A stretch of DNA of 64,000 nucleotides from assembly GCF_007954365.1 (NCBI RefSeq), contig NZ_VOLO01000001.1, positions 62,001-126,000 on the forward strand, in the 5' to 3' direction. The notes under the pieces are model-generated. The model saw only the letters and a program-made list of their open reading frames with translations. It was not told the DNA's origin and did not search any database. Position 1 is the first letter of the stretch; each line of letters begins with the position of its first letter. Source of the stretch: Frigoribacterium sp. ACAM 257 (GTDB lineage: Bacteria; Actinomycetota; Actinomycetes; Actinomycetales; Microbacteriaceae). A program made the translations under genes and the position numbers. Positions 8,628 through 16,742 of the stretch are shown one piece after another.

Positions 8628-9221
8628 GTGACCGATCCGCAGCGACACGACCGGCTCCTCGGGGGCGCGACCGACGCCTCCTCGTCGCGACCGGTCGTGC
8701 CACAGCCCGCCGCGCCGGCCGCCGCGCCGGCCGCCGTGCCGCAGGCCGCCGCACCCGCCGCCGAGCCCCGGCCGCCCGTGACGGGACAGCAGATCGGCGC
8801 GACCCCGTACGTGGCCGCCCTCGCGCTCTCGCCGATCGTCACGCTCGTCGTGGCCGCGGTCGAGATCCGGCGGTCGGTCGAGCTCCTCGCGCCGGGCAGC
8901 ACCGGCGTGCAGCAGGGCGACTACACGCTCGCGATGGTCGTCAGCCTCGTCGTCGGCATCGGCCTGGTCGTTCTCTCCTGGCTCGACCGGCGGACGCTGC
9001 AGACGCGCGGCGTCGAGCGGCCGTTCCACTGGGCCTGGTCGATCCTCAGCGTGCTGATCTACCTGATCGGCCGCAGCGTCGTCCTGCGGCGCCGCGTGGG
9101 CCGGAGCGCCGCGCCGCTCTGGCTGTTCCTCGGCCTCTCGGTGCTCGGCGGTGCGATCGCGATCATCATCGGCATCTCGTCGGGAGTCGCCACCATGGAC
9201 CGCCCGCCGGTCGACTTCTAG
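8628..9221 (+). CDS. Membrane protein with Pro/Ala-rich N terminus, unknown
   Basis: The 197-residue protein has a Pro/Ala-rich cytoplasmic-looking segment up to about residue 58 and then four hydrophobic segments (about 60-75, 98-116, 134-150 and 162-185). I do not recognise a domain with certainty. The GTG start follows a GAGGGGG site. The gene stands alone between two copies of a 65-bp stem-loop repeat, and the small convergent spacer to the hydrolase gene contains a nested hairpin. Confidence 0.7.
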   Translation: MTDPQRHDRLLGGATDASSSRPVVPQPAAPAAAPAAVPQAAAPAAEPRPPVTGQQIGATPYVAALALSPIVTLVVAAVEIRRSVELLAPGSTGVQQGDYTLAMVVSLVVGIGLVVLSWLDRRTLQTRGVERPFHWAWSILSVLIYLIGRSVVLRRRVGRSAAPLWLFLGLSVLGGAIAIIIGISSGVATMDRPPVDF

Positions 9222-9235
9222 CCGCACGAGCGCCC

Positions 9236-9300
9236 GCACCCGCGGGACCCGCGCACACCCGGGCTCGCGCCGGCGGGTCCGCGCGGGTTCGACGGGCGTG
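9236..9300. repeat. 65-bp stem-loop direct repeat, copy 2
   Basis: This is the second copy of the repeat at 8411-8475, beginning 14 bases after the stop of the membrane-protein gene. Its arms CCCGCGGGACCCGCGC and GCGGGTCCGCGCGGGT can pair. Confidence 0.6.
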
Positions 9301-9317
9301 GACGCCGCCGCCACGAA

Positions 9318-9381
9318 CTACACCCCCGATCCGGCAGAACACCCTCGGAACGAGGGGCGTAGTGCCGGATCAGGGGTGTAG
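9318..9381. terminator. Nested inverted repeat, likely bidirectional terminator
   Basis: Arms CTACACCCCCGATCCGGCA (9318-9336) and its reverse complement with one mismatch (9363-9381) enclose a second hairpin (CCCTCG-GAA-CGAGGG at 9342-9356). It lies between convergent genes, which fits a terminator, but no U-run follows, so another role is possible. Confidence 0.5.
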
Positions 9382-9414
9382 CTCACGCGCGCAGATCGCA
9401 GCGCACGGGCAGGC

Positions 9415-10251
9415 TCAGCGCGCGAGGAACTCCAGCACCACGCGGTTGAACTCGTCCGCGTCGCTCACGTTCGCGCCGTGCGGCGCGCCCGCGATCACGT
9501 GCAGCTCCGAGCCGGCGATCGCCGCGTGCGTGCGAGCGCCCGAGCCCTCGTAGGGCACGGTCGCGTCGCCGTCGCCGTGGATGACCAGCGTCGGCACGGT
9601 GACCTTCGTCAGGTCCTCGCGGAAGTCGGTCGTCGCGAACGAGTTCATCGCCTCGAGGGCGGCGGCCTTGTCCGCCTGCTTCGCGAGGCGCAGCGCGTCC
9701 TGGCGGTCCGCCTCCGACACCTTGAGCTCGCCGTCGACCGAGAAGAAGCCGGTGGTGAAGTCGTCGTAGAACGAGTCCTCGTCCTTGGTGAGGCCGGCGG
9801 TCATCTCGGCAGCCGCCTCCTTCGTGAGGGGGCCGTCGGGGTTGTCGTCGGTCTTCATCAGGTACGGGGGCACGGCCGACGCGAAGACGACGCTGTGCAG
9901 GCGCTCGGTGCCGTACTTGCTGAAGTAGCGGGCGACCTCGCCGCCGCCCATCGAGAAGCCGACGAGGGTGACGTCGTTCAGGTCGAGCTCGGTGAGGACG
10001 GTGTGCAGGTCCTCGGTGAGGTGGTCGTAGTCGTAGCCGGTCTTGGGCTTGTCGCTGCGTCCGAAGCCGCGGCGGTCGTACGTGACGACGCGGTAGCCGG
10101 CCTCGACGAACGCGGGGACCTGCTTGCTCCACGACTCGCCCGAGAGGGGCCAGCCGTGGATGAGGACGACGGTGCGCCCGCTGCCGCCGAAATCGTCGAC
10201 GTGGAGGTTCGTGTCCTTGAAGAGCCCGTGGTGGGCGGTGATCTCGGTCAT
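9415..10251 (-). CDS. Alpha/beta hydrolase, non-haem chloroperoxidase-like
   Basis: The 278-residue protein matches the haloperoxidase/esterase branch of alpha/beta hydrolases. The oxyanion-region HGWPLS lies at 32-37, the nucleophile elbow GFSMGG has Ser100, and Asp in HGDGD and His in GAPHG complete a likely triad. The N-terminal part also has the YDRRGFGRSDKP motif typical of this group. I use the ATG after a GGCAGGA site rather than the longer in-frame start. Natural substrates of such proteins are usually esters or lactones; the halogenating activity is often incidental. Confidence 0.88.
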   Translation of the reverse strand: MTEITAHHGLFKDTNLHVDDFGGSGRTVVLIHGWPLSGESWSKQVPAFVEAGYRVVTYDRRGFGRSDKPKTGYDYDHLTEDLHTVLTELDLNDVTLVGFSMGGGEVARYFSKYGTERLHSVVFASAVPPYLMKTDDNPDGPLTKEAAAEMTAGLTKDEDSFYDDFTTGFFSVDGELKVSEADRQDALRLAKQADKAAALEAMNSFATTDFREDLTKVTVPTLVIHGDGDATVPYEGSGARTHAAIAGSELHVIAGAPHGANVSDADEFNRVVLEFLAR

Positions 10252-10426
10252 GGTTCCTGCCTTCCTCGGCCGCACCTGCGGCCTGTCCCCTCGTTCGTAC
10301 CCGCGCCTCCTGGCGGTTTGCCCGAGGGCCCGTCCCCCTGGTTCGCGCATCGGACAGCTCACGTCGAGAAGTGGTGGCCCAGGGCGAGGGGCCGAGGGAG
10401 GTGCGCACCCGCTGCCGCTGCGCAGG

Positions 10427-10459
10427 TCACTTCCGCAGCTGGATCACTTCCGCAGCTGG
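10427..10459. repeat. Two tandem copies of a 16-base motif
   Basis: TCACTTCCGCAGCTGG occurs at 10427-10442 and 10444-10459, in the 211-base gap upstream of the hydrolase and beyond the end of the MFS gene. Nothing else recognisable lies in that gap. Confidence 0.7.
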
Positions 10460-10462
10460 GCG

Positions 10463-11800
10463 TCAGCCGCGCGGCTGCGGGCGCGGGTGGCGCTGGCGCC
10501 CGGCGAGCACGCCCGACAGGGCCAGCACGACGAGCCCGACGGCGGGGATGAGCAGCAGCCCGACCCGCAGTGAACTCGCGTCGGCGACGGCGCCGATCAG
10601 CGGCGGCGCCGCGAGGAACCCGAGTCGCATCAGCCAGCTGACGAGAGTGAGCCCCGTGCCCTGCCGGAACCCGGGCAGCGTGTCGGCCGCGTGCATGGCG
10701 GCGGGGATCAGCGTCGCGACGCCGAAGCCGGCCAGGGCGAAGCCGAGGATGGTCGTCCCCACGGACGGGAACGCCAGCGCCTGCCCCATCCCGACGAAGA
10801 CCAGGGCGCCGCCGACCCGGGCGACGGCACGCTGGCCGAAGCGGTCGACGAGTCGGTCGCCGAGGATCCGTCCGACGAACTGGGCGCCCTGCAACGCCAC
10901 GAAGCCGAGCGCGGCGACGGTCACGCCGGCGCCGAGCGAGCCCGAGAGATAGAGGGCGGCCCAGGTGTTGCCCGCGTCCTCGACGACCGTGCCGGAGGCG
11001 GCGATCAGCACGAGCGCGATCAGCACGCCCCAGGTGCCCAGCTTCACGGCCGAGCGGCGCACGCGTCCACCGTCGGAGCCGGAGCCGGAGCCGGAGTCGG
11101 AGTCGGAGCCGGCACCGGCCACGGGCACCGGGGCGGACGTCGACGACGACGCGACCCCCTCGGTCGGCGTGGCGGGCGCCTCCTCGAGCTCGGAGGCGGG
11201 CTCCGGCCCTTGGAGCATCAGCCGGTACGAGACGATCGCGACCACGCCGAAGACGACGCCGGAGATCGCCAGGTGCACGCCGATCGGCACGCCGAGACCG
11301 GCGGCCGCGCCGCCCATCAGGCCGCCGGTGACGGCGCCCACGCTCCAGATCGCGTGGAACGAGTTGAGGATGGAGCGCCCGTAGCGCCGCTGCACGCGCA
11401 GGCCGTGCGAGTTCTGGGCGACGTCGACGATCGCGTCGAGCGCACCGGCCACGAACAGCGCGGCGGCGAACAGCGCGCCGACGGGGGAGAGGCCGGCCAG
11501 CAGCACCACGACGGCGGTCACGACCGTGCCGACGACGGCGACGCGCGACGACCGGAAGCGGCGGATCAGCCAGCTCGCCGCGAGCCCGGCGACGATCGCG
11601 CCGACCGGCCCGGCGGCGACGGCCAGGCCGAAGGAGGCGTTCGACAGGTCGAGCGCGTCCTTGATCGCCGGGTAGCGGGGCAGCAGGTTCGAGAACAGCG
11701 CGCCGTTCGTGAGGAACAGCAGCGCGACGGCCAGCCGCGCCCGTCGGGTCTCGTGGTCGGGTGCGGCAGGCGTGCCGGGTCGGGGGGACGTCGTCGACAT
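10463..11800 (-). CDS. MFS transporter, sugar/drug permease-like
   Basis: The protein (445 residues) has twelve hydrophobic segments and resembles the branch of the major facilitator superfamily that includes FucP/YbjJ-type permeases. The central cytoplasmic loop contains a low-complexity GSDSDSGSGSGSDGG stretch encoded by a run of GGAGYC-like hexamers. The ATG at 11800 follows a GAGAGA site. A leaderless GTG at 11851, six bases after a TAGCAT box, would add 17 residues and is a real alternative. A perfect 18-bp palindrome at the promoter suggests control by a repressor. Confidence 0.85.
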   Translation of the reverse strand: MSTTSPRPGTPAAPDHETRRARLAVALLFLTNGALFSNLLPRYPAIKDALDLSNASFGLAVAAGPVGAIVAGLAASWLIRRFRSSRVAVVGTVVTAVVVLLAGLSPVGALFAAALFVAGALDAIVDVAQNSHGLRVQRRYGRSILNSFHAIWSVGAVTGGLMGGAAAGLGVPIGVHLAISGVVFGVVAIVSYRLMLQGPEPASELEEAPATPTEGVASSSTSAPVPVAGAGSDSDSGSGSGSDGGRVRRSAVKLGTWGVLIALVLIAASGTVVEDAGNTWAALYLSGSLGAGVTVAALGFVALQGAQFVGRILGDRLVDRFGQRAVARVGGALVFVGMGQALAFPSVGTTILGFALAGFGVATLIPAAMHAADTLPGFRQGTGLTLVSWLMRLGFLAAPPLIGAVADASSLRVGLLLIPAVGLVVLALSGVLAGRQRHPRPQPRG

Positions 11801-11831
11801 CGTCGGGTCTCTCGGCTGGGGGAAGGAAACG

Positions 11832-11863
11832 GATCGAATCGATTCGATCACGCGACGATGCTA
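11832..11863 (-). promoter_or_regulatory. MFS gene promoter with 18-bp palindromic operator
   Basis: GATCGAATCGATTCGATC (11832-11849) is a perfect palindrome with a central CG. A TAGCAT -10 box on the minus strand lies at 11863-11858, so the operator covers the transcription start. This fits a LacI-like repressor site; the regulator is not in view. Confidence 0.65.
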
Positions 11864-11912
11864 GTCGAGCCGAGACCGTGACGGCAACGCGCCGCGCGGA
11901 CCGGGCCCGACC

Positions 11913-12356
11913 TCAGCCGGCCGGCCCGAGCAGGACGGCGAGCATCGTCGCCGCCGAGCCGACCAGGAAGCTGAAGGTGCCGAGCTGCATGGTGCGTGTC
12001 TTGTTGCGGTCGGCGACGGGCACGCTCACCTCGAGGATCGGGCAGCCCGACCAGCCGATCAGGCCGAGGCTCAGGGCCACGACGGAGGCGCCGATCCAGA
12101 ACAGCGTCTCGACCGGCGTCGAGAGGACGTCGGGCCGCCAGCCCGAGACGAGCACGGCGCCGAGGGCGAGTGCCACGGCGACCACCGCCGCCGCGAACCA
12201 GAGGGTCCCGGTCCACATGATGCGGGTGAGGTTCTCGACCGGGCCCATCAGGTCGCGGCCGTCCTGCTGCCGGGCGTGCGAGGCGTCGTCGACGGTGCCC
12301 GTCCGTCCGCGTCCGGGTCGTGCAGCGGTGTCTGAGGTGCTCTGGTGGTCGGTCAC
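11913..12356 (-). CDS. Conserved-looking membrane protein, unknown
   Basis: The 147-residue protein has a polar N terminus of about 45 residues and four hydrophobic segments. A short loop after the third segment carries a WSGCPILEVSVP motif, which looks like a former or partial signature of a small membrane family. I do not recognise its function. The start is a GTG directly after GGCAGG. It lies between the MFS gene and an AraC regulator, both also on the minus strand, but the gaps are too large to argue for one operon. Confidence 0.65.
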   Translation of the reverse strand: MTDHQSTSDTAARPGRGRTGTVDDASHARQQDGRDLMGPVENLTRIMWTGTLWFAAAVVAVALALGAVLVSGWRPDVLSTPVETLFWIGASVVALSLGLIGWSGCPILEVSVPVADRNKTRTMQLGTFSFLVGSAATMLAVLLGPAG

Positions 12357-12438
12357 CCTGCCACGTTGCCACCATCGGGCCCACCCTGCCCGCCGATGTC
12401 CGGTCGGCGCGCCTCTGCCGTGCGCTCGGCCGTGCGCC

Positions 12439-13425
12439 TCAGCCGCGCAGCGTGACGCTCGGGTGCTCGCCGAACCGCTCGTGGTACGACGCCGAGAACC
12501 GCCCGAGGTGGGCGAACCCCCAACGTCGCGCCACGGCGCCGACCGTGGTCGTCTCGGGCGTCGCGACGGTGAGGTCGGCGTGCACGCGGTCGAGCCGGAT
12601 CTGCCGCAACAGCGCGGTGGGGCTGACGTCGAGGGCGCGGTGCAGGGCCACCTGCAGCCCCCGCACGCTGAGGTCGGCGGCCCGGGCGACCTCGGCGACG
12701 CCGATCGGCTCGTGGGCGTGCTCGTGCAGGAACTCGACGGCGAGGGCCACGCGTCTGCCCCCCGGGGCGACGGAGGCGAGAGCCACGGACGAGGCCGGCC
12801 CGACCGCGTGCGGGAACGTCTCGAGCACCGCCAGGGCGAGCCGCCTGTTCGCCGCGGCCCGCAGCAGGGGAGGCGCGGCGAGGTCGAGCAGCACCGGCGT
12901 CGTCTCCGAGATGACGGCTCGCCACCGCTGCAGCGCCGACTCCGCGACCGGGGCGGCGTGGAAGAAGGTGACGGGCCCGGACGCGACGTCCCCGCGCTCC
13001 GCCGCCAGCCGCTCGAGGTGCGCCGCGCCGATGTGCACGAGCCGCTGCCGGTAGTCGGCGAAGTCGAACGAGTAGGCCCGGGTCGGTGCGATCCTCGGCA
13101 CGAGCGGCTTCAGGGCGACCTCGTCGCGGCCGACGTCGACGGTGCCGCGACCGTCGACCAGCCACGACACGACGTACTCGGGCACGGCGTCGGCCGTGCC
13201 GCGGGCCGACCCGTGGAACTCGGAGGTGCGGAGCGACACGTCGCCGTCGCCGACCGCCGCGTAGCGGTAGTCGAACGGACGATCGAGCTGGTCGAGCCGG
13301 AACCCCTCGCCCGGGTACTGGGCCTCGTAGAGCTCGCGGGCCGCGTCGAGGTCGTCGCCGTGCACGGCACCGCGGAACGGCGGCGGTGTCGCCTCGGTGC
13401 CGACCTCTTCGTCCATCGTCGACAT
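12439..13425 (-). CDS. AraC-family transcriptional regulator
   Basis: The 328-residue protein has an N-terminal sensing domain (about 20-200) and a C-terminal AraC/XylS double helix-turn-helix (about 225-325). The conserved pattern WGFAHLGRFSASYHERFGE near the end is the family signature. The sensing part resembles the AraC-binding-like domain (PF14525 type) that detects small aromatic or aliphatic compounds. It is divergent from a lipase-like hydrolase gene 82 bases away, a possible target. A second ATG nine bases downstream is possible. Confidence 0.88.
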   Translation of the reverse strand: MSTMDEEVGTEATPPPFRGAVHGDDLDAARELYEAQYPGEGFRLDQLDRPFDYRYAAVGDGDVSLRTSEFHGSARGTADAVPEYVVSWLVDGRGTVDVGRDEVALKPLVPRIAPTRAYSFDFADYRQRLVHIGAAHLERLAAERGDVASGPVTFFHAAPVAESALQRWRAVISETTPVLLDLAAPPLLRAAANRRLALAVLETFPHAVGPASSVALASVAPGGRRVALAVEFLHEHAHEPIGVAEVARAADLSVRGLQVALHRALDVSPTALLRQIRLDRVHADLTVATPETTTVGAVARRWGFAHLGRFSASYHERFGEHPSVTLRG

Positions 13426-13506
13426 CTTCACACGCAGGAGGCGCCGGTCGCGTCCGCGACGCCGGGGCCGGACAGCCGCCGCCCGGCCCCCTACTGTGCA
13501 GGGACC

Positions 13507-14256
13507 ATGCCGCACGCCCCCGCCGCGCCTCCTCGGCCGCCCCGCCCGACGCTCCGTCGGGCGCTGCGGCACGGCGTCTGGTGGCTGGAGGACTACGCGT
13601 TCGCCGCTTGGTGGCAGCTCCGCGCGGTGCTGTCGCCCCGCGGCTCCGACGACTACCTCTCGGGCGACGGCCGGCCGGTGCTCGTGCTGCCGGGCATCTG
13701 GGAGACCTGGGCGTTCCTCCGTCCGCTGATCGAGCGGGTGCACGACGAGGGGCACCCGGTGCACGTGATCGCGTCGCTCGGGCGGAACGGCCGACCCGTG
13801 GAGGCGACCGCGCGCGACGTCGCCGCCTACGTGCTCGAGCACGACCTGCACGACGTCGTGGTCGTCGCGCACAGCAAGGGCGGGCTGGTCGGCAAGTACC
13901 TGATGGCGCTGCTCGACGACACCCGTCGGGTCGACCGGATGGTCGCCGTCTGCACGCCCTTCAGCGGCTCCCGGTACGCCGCCTGGCTGGTGCTGCCGAG
14001 CCTGCGGGCCTTCTCGCCCCGTGACGCGACGACCGTGATGCTGTCGCGCGACCAGGCCGTCAACGAGCGCATCACCTCGATCTACGGCGAGTTCGACCCG
14101 CACATCCCCGAGAGCAGCGTGCTGGTCGGCGCCGACAACGTGCTGCTGCCGACCGGCGGGCACTTCCGGGTGCTGGCGCACCCGCGCACCGTGGCGACGG
14201 TGCTCGCGGTCGCCGGTCGGCCCGCGCCCGACGCCGACCGGTCAGCCGCGGTCTGA
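13507..14256 (+). CDS. Alpha/beta hydrolase, lipase-like
   Basis: The 249-residue protein carries the nucleophile elbow AHSKGG with Ser123, as in triacylglycerol-lipase and PGAP1-like hydrolases. LVLPGIWETW near residue 59 forms the oxyanion region, and a late His (GGHFRVL) could complete the triad. There is no convincing signal peptide; the Trp-rich N-terminal helix (WWLEDYAFAAWW) may touch the membrane. It is divergent from an AraC regulator that could control it. A TACTGT box nine bases before the ATG may be its promoter. Confidence 0.8.
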   Translation: MPHAPAAPPRPPRPTLRRALRHGVWWLEDYAFAAWWQLRAVLSPRGSDDYLSGDGRPVLVLPGIWETWAFLRPLIERVHDEGHPVHVIASLGRNGRPVEATARDVAAYVLEHDLHDVVVVAHSKGGLVGKYLMALLDDTRRVDRMVAVCTPFSGSRYAAWLVLPSLRAFSPRDATTVMLSRDQAVNERITSIYGEFDPHIPESSVLVGADNVLLPTGGHFRVLAHPRTVATVLAVAGRPAPDADRSAAV

Positions 14257-14297
14257 GAGGATGGGGTCCCGTCACCTCGACCAGGCAGGAGCCTCCC

Positions 14298-14393
14298 ATG
14301 GCCGAATTCTTCATCGGACTCGTCAGCGCGATCACCCTCGTCGGCCTCGGGCTGACCGTCGCCGCCTTCGTGGCCCTCTCGACGTCGAAGTAG
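14298..14393 (+). CDS. 31-residue single-span membrane microprotein
   Basis: The frame encodes MAEFFIGLVSAITLVGLGLT followed by VAAFVALSTSK, one clean transmembrane helix with a short polar end. A GGAG site precedes the ATG by nine bases. It sits between the hydrolase gene and nadE. Codon use is typical of the region. No family is recognised; small single-span proteins of this kind often modify larger membrane proteins. Confidence 0.55.
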   Translation: MAEFFIGLVSAITLVGLGLTVAAFVALSTSK

Positions 14394-14451
14394 TCCCGCC
14401 CCGGAGCCCGATCCGCCGGGGCCGGCAGGTGCCGGCCGGGCGGCGCGTGGC

Positions 14452-14457
14452 TAGAGT
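14452..14457 (+). promoter_or_regulatory. -10 box of leaderless nadE
   Basis: TAGAGT ends six bases before the nadE ATG, so transcription should begin at or next to the start codon. Confidence 0.55.
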
Positions 14458-14463
14458 CGTCGC

Positions 14464-15288
14464 ATGAGAGCGCTGCAGGCCACCATCATCTCCGAGCTCG
14501 CCGTCCGCCCCGAGATCGACCCGGCCTCCGAGGTCGAGCGACGGGTCGCCTTCCTCCGCGACTACCTCGAGACGACCGGTGCCGGCGGCTTCGTGCTCGC
14601 CGTCAGCGGCGGCCAGGACAGCACGCTCGCCGGGCGCCTCTGCCAGCTCGCAGTCGAGGGGGTCCGCCGCGACGGCGGCACCGCCGAGCTCGTCACCGTG
14701 CGGATGCCGTACAAGGTGCAGGCCGACGAAGAAGACGCCCAGCTCGCCCTGCGGTTCGTCGACGGCGCCGAGGGGCTCGTCGTCAACATCCAGCACGGCG
14801 TCGACGGAACGGCGCAGGACGTCGCCGAGGCGACCGGCGTTCCCCTCAGCGACTTCGCCAAGGGCAACGTCAAGGCGCGCACCCGCATGGTCGCCCAGTA
14901 CGCGATCGCGAGCGAGCGCGGCCTGCTCGTCGTCGGGACCGACCACGCCGCCGAGGCGCTGACCGGCTTCTTCACGAAGTACGGCGACGGCGGGGTCGAC
15001 CTCGTCCCGCTCACGGGCCTGAGCAAGCGCCAGGGCAAGGCGCTGCTCGCCCACCTCGGCGCACCTGCGCGGCTGTACGAGAAGGCGCCGACGGCCGACC
15101 TGCTCGACGAGACCCCCGGCCAGACCGACGAGGCGAACCTCGGCCTCACCTACGCCGACATCGACGACTACCTCGAGGGCGGCGACGTCGACGACGCGAT
15201 CGCCGAGCTGATCGAGGCCCGCTACCTCGCGACCGAGCACAAGCGCCGTGTGCCGGCCAGCCCGGTCGACGAGTGGTGGCGCGCCTGA
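14464..15288 (+). CDS. nadE: Ammonia-dependent NAD+ synthetase
   Basis: The 274-residue protein performs the last step of NAD synthesis, joining ammonia to nicotinic acid adenine dinucleotide with ATP. The PP-loop SGGQDST lies at 48-54, and the stretches [20 protein letters not shown] and KAPTADLLD are typical of NadE. Length matches the short, ammonia-using form and there is no glutaminase domain. It appears to be a single-gene leaderless unit with a TAGAGT box six bases before the ATG. Confidence 0.96.
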   Translation: MRALQATIISELAVRPEIDPASEVERRVAFLRDYLETTGAGGFVLAVSGGQDSTLAGRLCQLAVEGVRRDGGTAELVTVRMPYKVQADEEDAQLALRFVDGAEGLVVNIQHGVDGTAQDVAEATGVPLSDFAKGNVKARTRMVAQYAIASERGLLVVGTDHAAEALTGFFTKYGDGGVDLVPLTGLSKRQGKALLAHLGAPARLYEKAPTADLLDETPGQTDEANLGLTYADIDDYLEGGDVDDAIAELIEARYLATEHKRRVPASPVDEWWRA

Positions 15289-15329
15289 CACGCGTCCCGC
15301 TGTCGGTCGCCCGGTGTTGACTGCGACCC

Positions 15330-15641
15330 ATGATCATCGTGACCGGCCACCTGCTCGTCGACCCTGAGCTGCGCGACGACTACCTCGCCTCGTGCGTGAG
15401 CCTCGTCGAGGCCGGTCGCGAAGCGCCAGGCTGCCTCGACTTCGCGCTGTCGCCCGACATCGTCGACCCCGGCCGCATCAACGTCGCCGAGCGCTGGGTC
15501 TCGCAGAACGCCCTCGACGACTTCCGCGGCTCCGGCCCGACCGACGAGCAGGAGGCGGAGATCCGGCACAGCGACGTGCACGACTACCAGCTCACCGGCC
15601 CCGAGGAGCCCTCGCTGTCCGAGTCGGGCGACCTCGTCTGA
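15330..15641 (+). CDS. Antibiotic-biosynthesis-monooxygenase-like small protein
   Basis: The 103-residue protein fits the ABM ferredoxin-like fold: a first strand (IIVTGHLLV), the segment REAPGCLDFALSPD and a conserved NVAERWVSQNALDDF. Members are small dimers; some oxidise quinone-like compounds and many are of unknown function. A TTGACT box seven bases before the ATG may be a weak leaderless promoter. It follows nadE by 41 bases on the same strand, but shared function is not evident. Confidence 0.8.
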   Translation: MIIVTGHLLVDPELRDDYLASCVSLVEAGREAPGCLDFALSPDIVDPGRINVAERWVSQNALDDFRGSGPTDEQEAEIRHSDVHDYQLTGPEEPSLSESGDLV

Positions 15642-15697
15642 GCTGAGCTGAGCTGAGCCGAGCCGAGCCGAGCTGAGGCGGGCTGAGCTGGGCTGAA
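15639..15697. repeat. Pentanucleotide tandem repeat (GAGCY)
   Basis: About twelve units of GAGCT, GAGCC or a near variant run from the stop codon of the monooxygenase-like gene into the convergent spacer. The unit length is five, so slippage would shift any frame; it lies outside genes. Confidence 0.75.
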
Positions 15698-15728
15698 CGG
15701 CGGGGTCCGCCCAACGAGGTCGAACGGG

Positions 15729-16550
15729 TCAGTCGATCCCGTCGATGCCGCCGAGGCGCTCGAGCACGCCGGTGAGGATGGTGCCGGCGGGGTCGGGCAG
15801 CACGTGGTGGTTCAGGTAGATGCCCTCGAGCCACGGCAGCACCTCGTCGGCGGGCATGCCGACGGCCGTCCAGTCGACGCCCGGCAGGGCCCGGGTGACG
15901 GTCTGCTCGGTGCCCGGGGCGAGCCACGCCTCGGCGATCGGCTGGTCGGGCGCACGGTGCTCGTCGGCGGCCCAGAGCAGGGCGATCGGGTGCTCCCGCA
16001 CGTCGTCCGGCGCCTCGTCGACGTGGTCGTGCTCGACGTGCCCGGCGCCGAGCCAGGGAAGCGTGAGCAGCTCGCCCTCGATGTCGACCTCGACCAGGTC
16101 GAGGTGCGTCGGCTCCTCGACCTCGCAGACCCAGAGGTCGAGACCGGCGTCGTGCCAGGCCGCGGCGTCGTCGACGTCGTCGATCAGGTCGGGCATCAGG
16201 GCCTGCAGGTCGGTCAGCAACGCCGTCGCCCAGGCGACGACCTGGGCGGTGTCGCCCGGGCCCCAGGGGCTGGTGTCGGTGTCGTCGCCCGCGGCGTCGT
16301 GGAAGTGGTGCTCGACCCCGCCGACCTCGCCGACCCCGCCGACCCCGCCGCCGCCGACGGCGTCGAGGTGCACCTGGCCCGTGCCGAAGCCCACGTACAG
16401 GCTGCTGAGCTCGGTCTCGTCGTCCCACTCGCCGAAGAGGTTGGGCTTGCCGAGGGCGGTGGGCAGCGGAAGCGTCGCCGCGTGGCGCGTGCCCAGCGCG
16501 AACACCGCGCGGAATCGCCTGGTCGGCAGCCGGAGGCTCATGTCAGTCAC
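15729..16550 (-). CDS. Acidic protein of unknown function
   Basis: The 273-residue protein is strongly acidic and rich in Trp and His but has no membrane segments and no domain I recognise. A Gly/Val-rich run (GGGGVGGVGEVGG) encoded by a short GC-rich repeat interrupts it near residue 70. Start choice is open between a GTG at 16550 and an ATG at 16541. It stands alone, convergent with the monooxygenase gene. The well-behaved codon usage over the full length is the main reason for calling it. Confidence 0.7.
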   Translation of the reverse strand: MTDMSLRLPTRRFRAVFALGTRHAATLPLPTALGKPNLFGEWDDETELSSLYVGFGTGQVHLDAVGGGGVGGVGEVGGVEHHFHDAAGDDTDTSPWGPGDTAQVVAWATALLTDLQALMPDLIDDVDDAAAWHDAGLDLWVCEVEEPTHLDLVEVDIEGELLTLPWLGAGHVEHDHVDEAPDDVREHPIALLWAADEHRAPDQPIAEAWLAPGTEQTVTRALPGVDWTAVGMPADEVLPWLEGIYLNHHVLPDPAGTILTGVLERLGGIDGID

Positions 16551-16730
16551 TGGGGGTGTCTCCGATCGATCGCCTCCCAGCGTAGGGGCTGCGACCGACG
16601 CCCACTGCCCCGGTGCCGAGTGGTCACGAACGGTCGCTCAGCGGGCCGCCCGGAGCAGAAGTCGACCACTCGGCCGCGAGAGCGACCTGCACGCACTGCA
16701 GGTTCACAGCATCGTCGCGGCGTCCCTCCT

Positions 16731-16736
16731 TACCAT
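16731..16736 (+). promoter_or_regulatory. -10 box for leader peptide and CNNM operon
   Basis: TACCAT ends six bases before the ATG of the leader peptide at 16743, so the transcript probably begins with that codon. Confidence 0.55.
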
Positions 16737-16742
16737 CACCGC

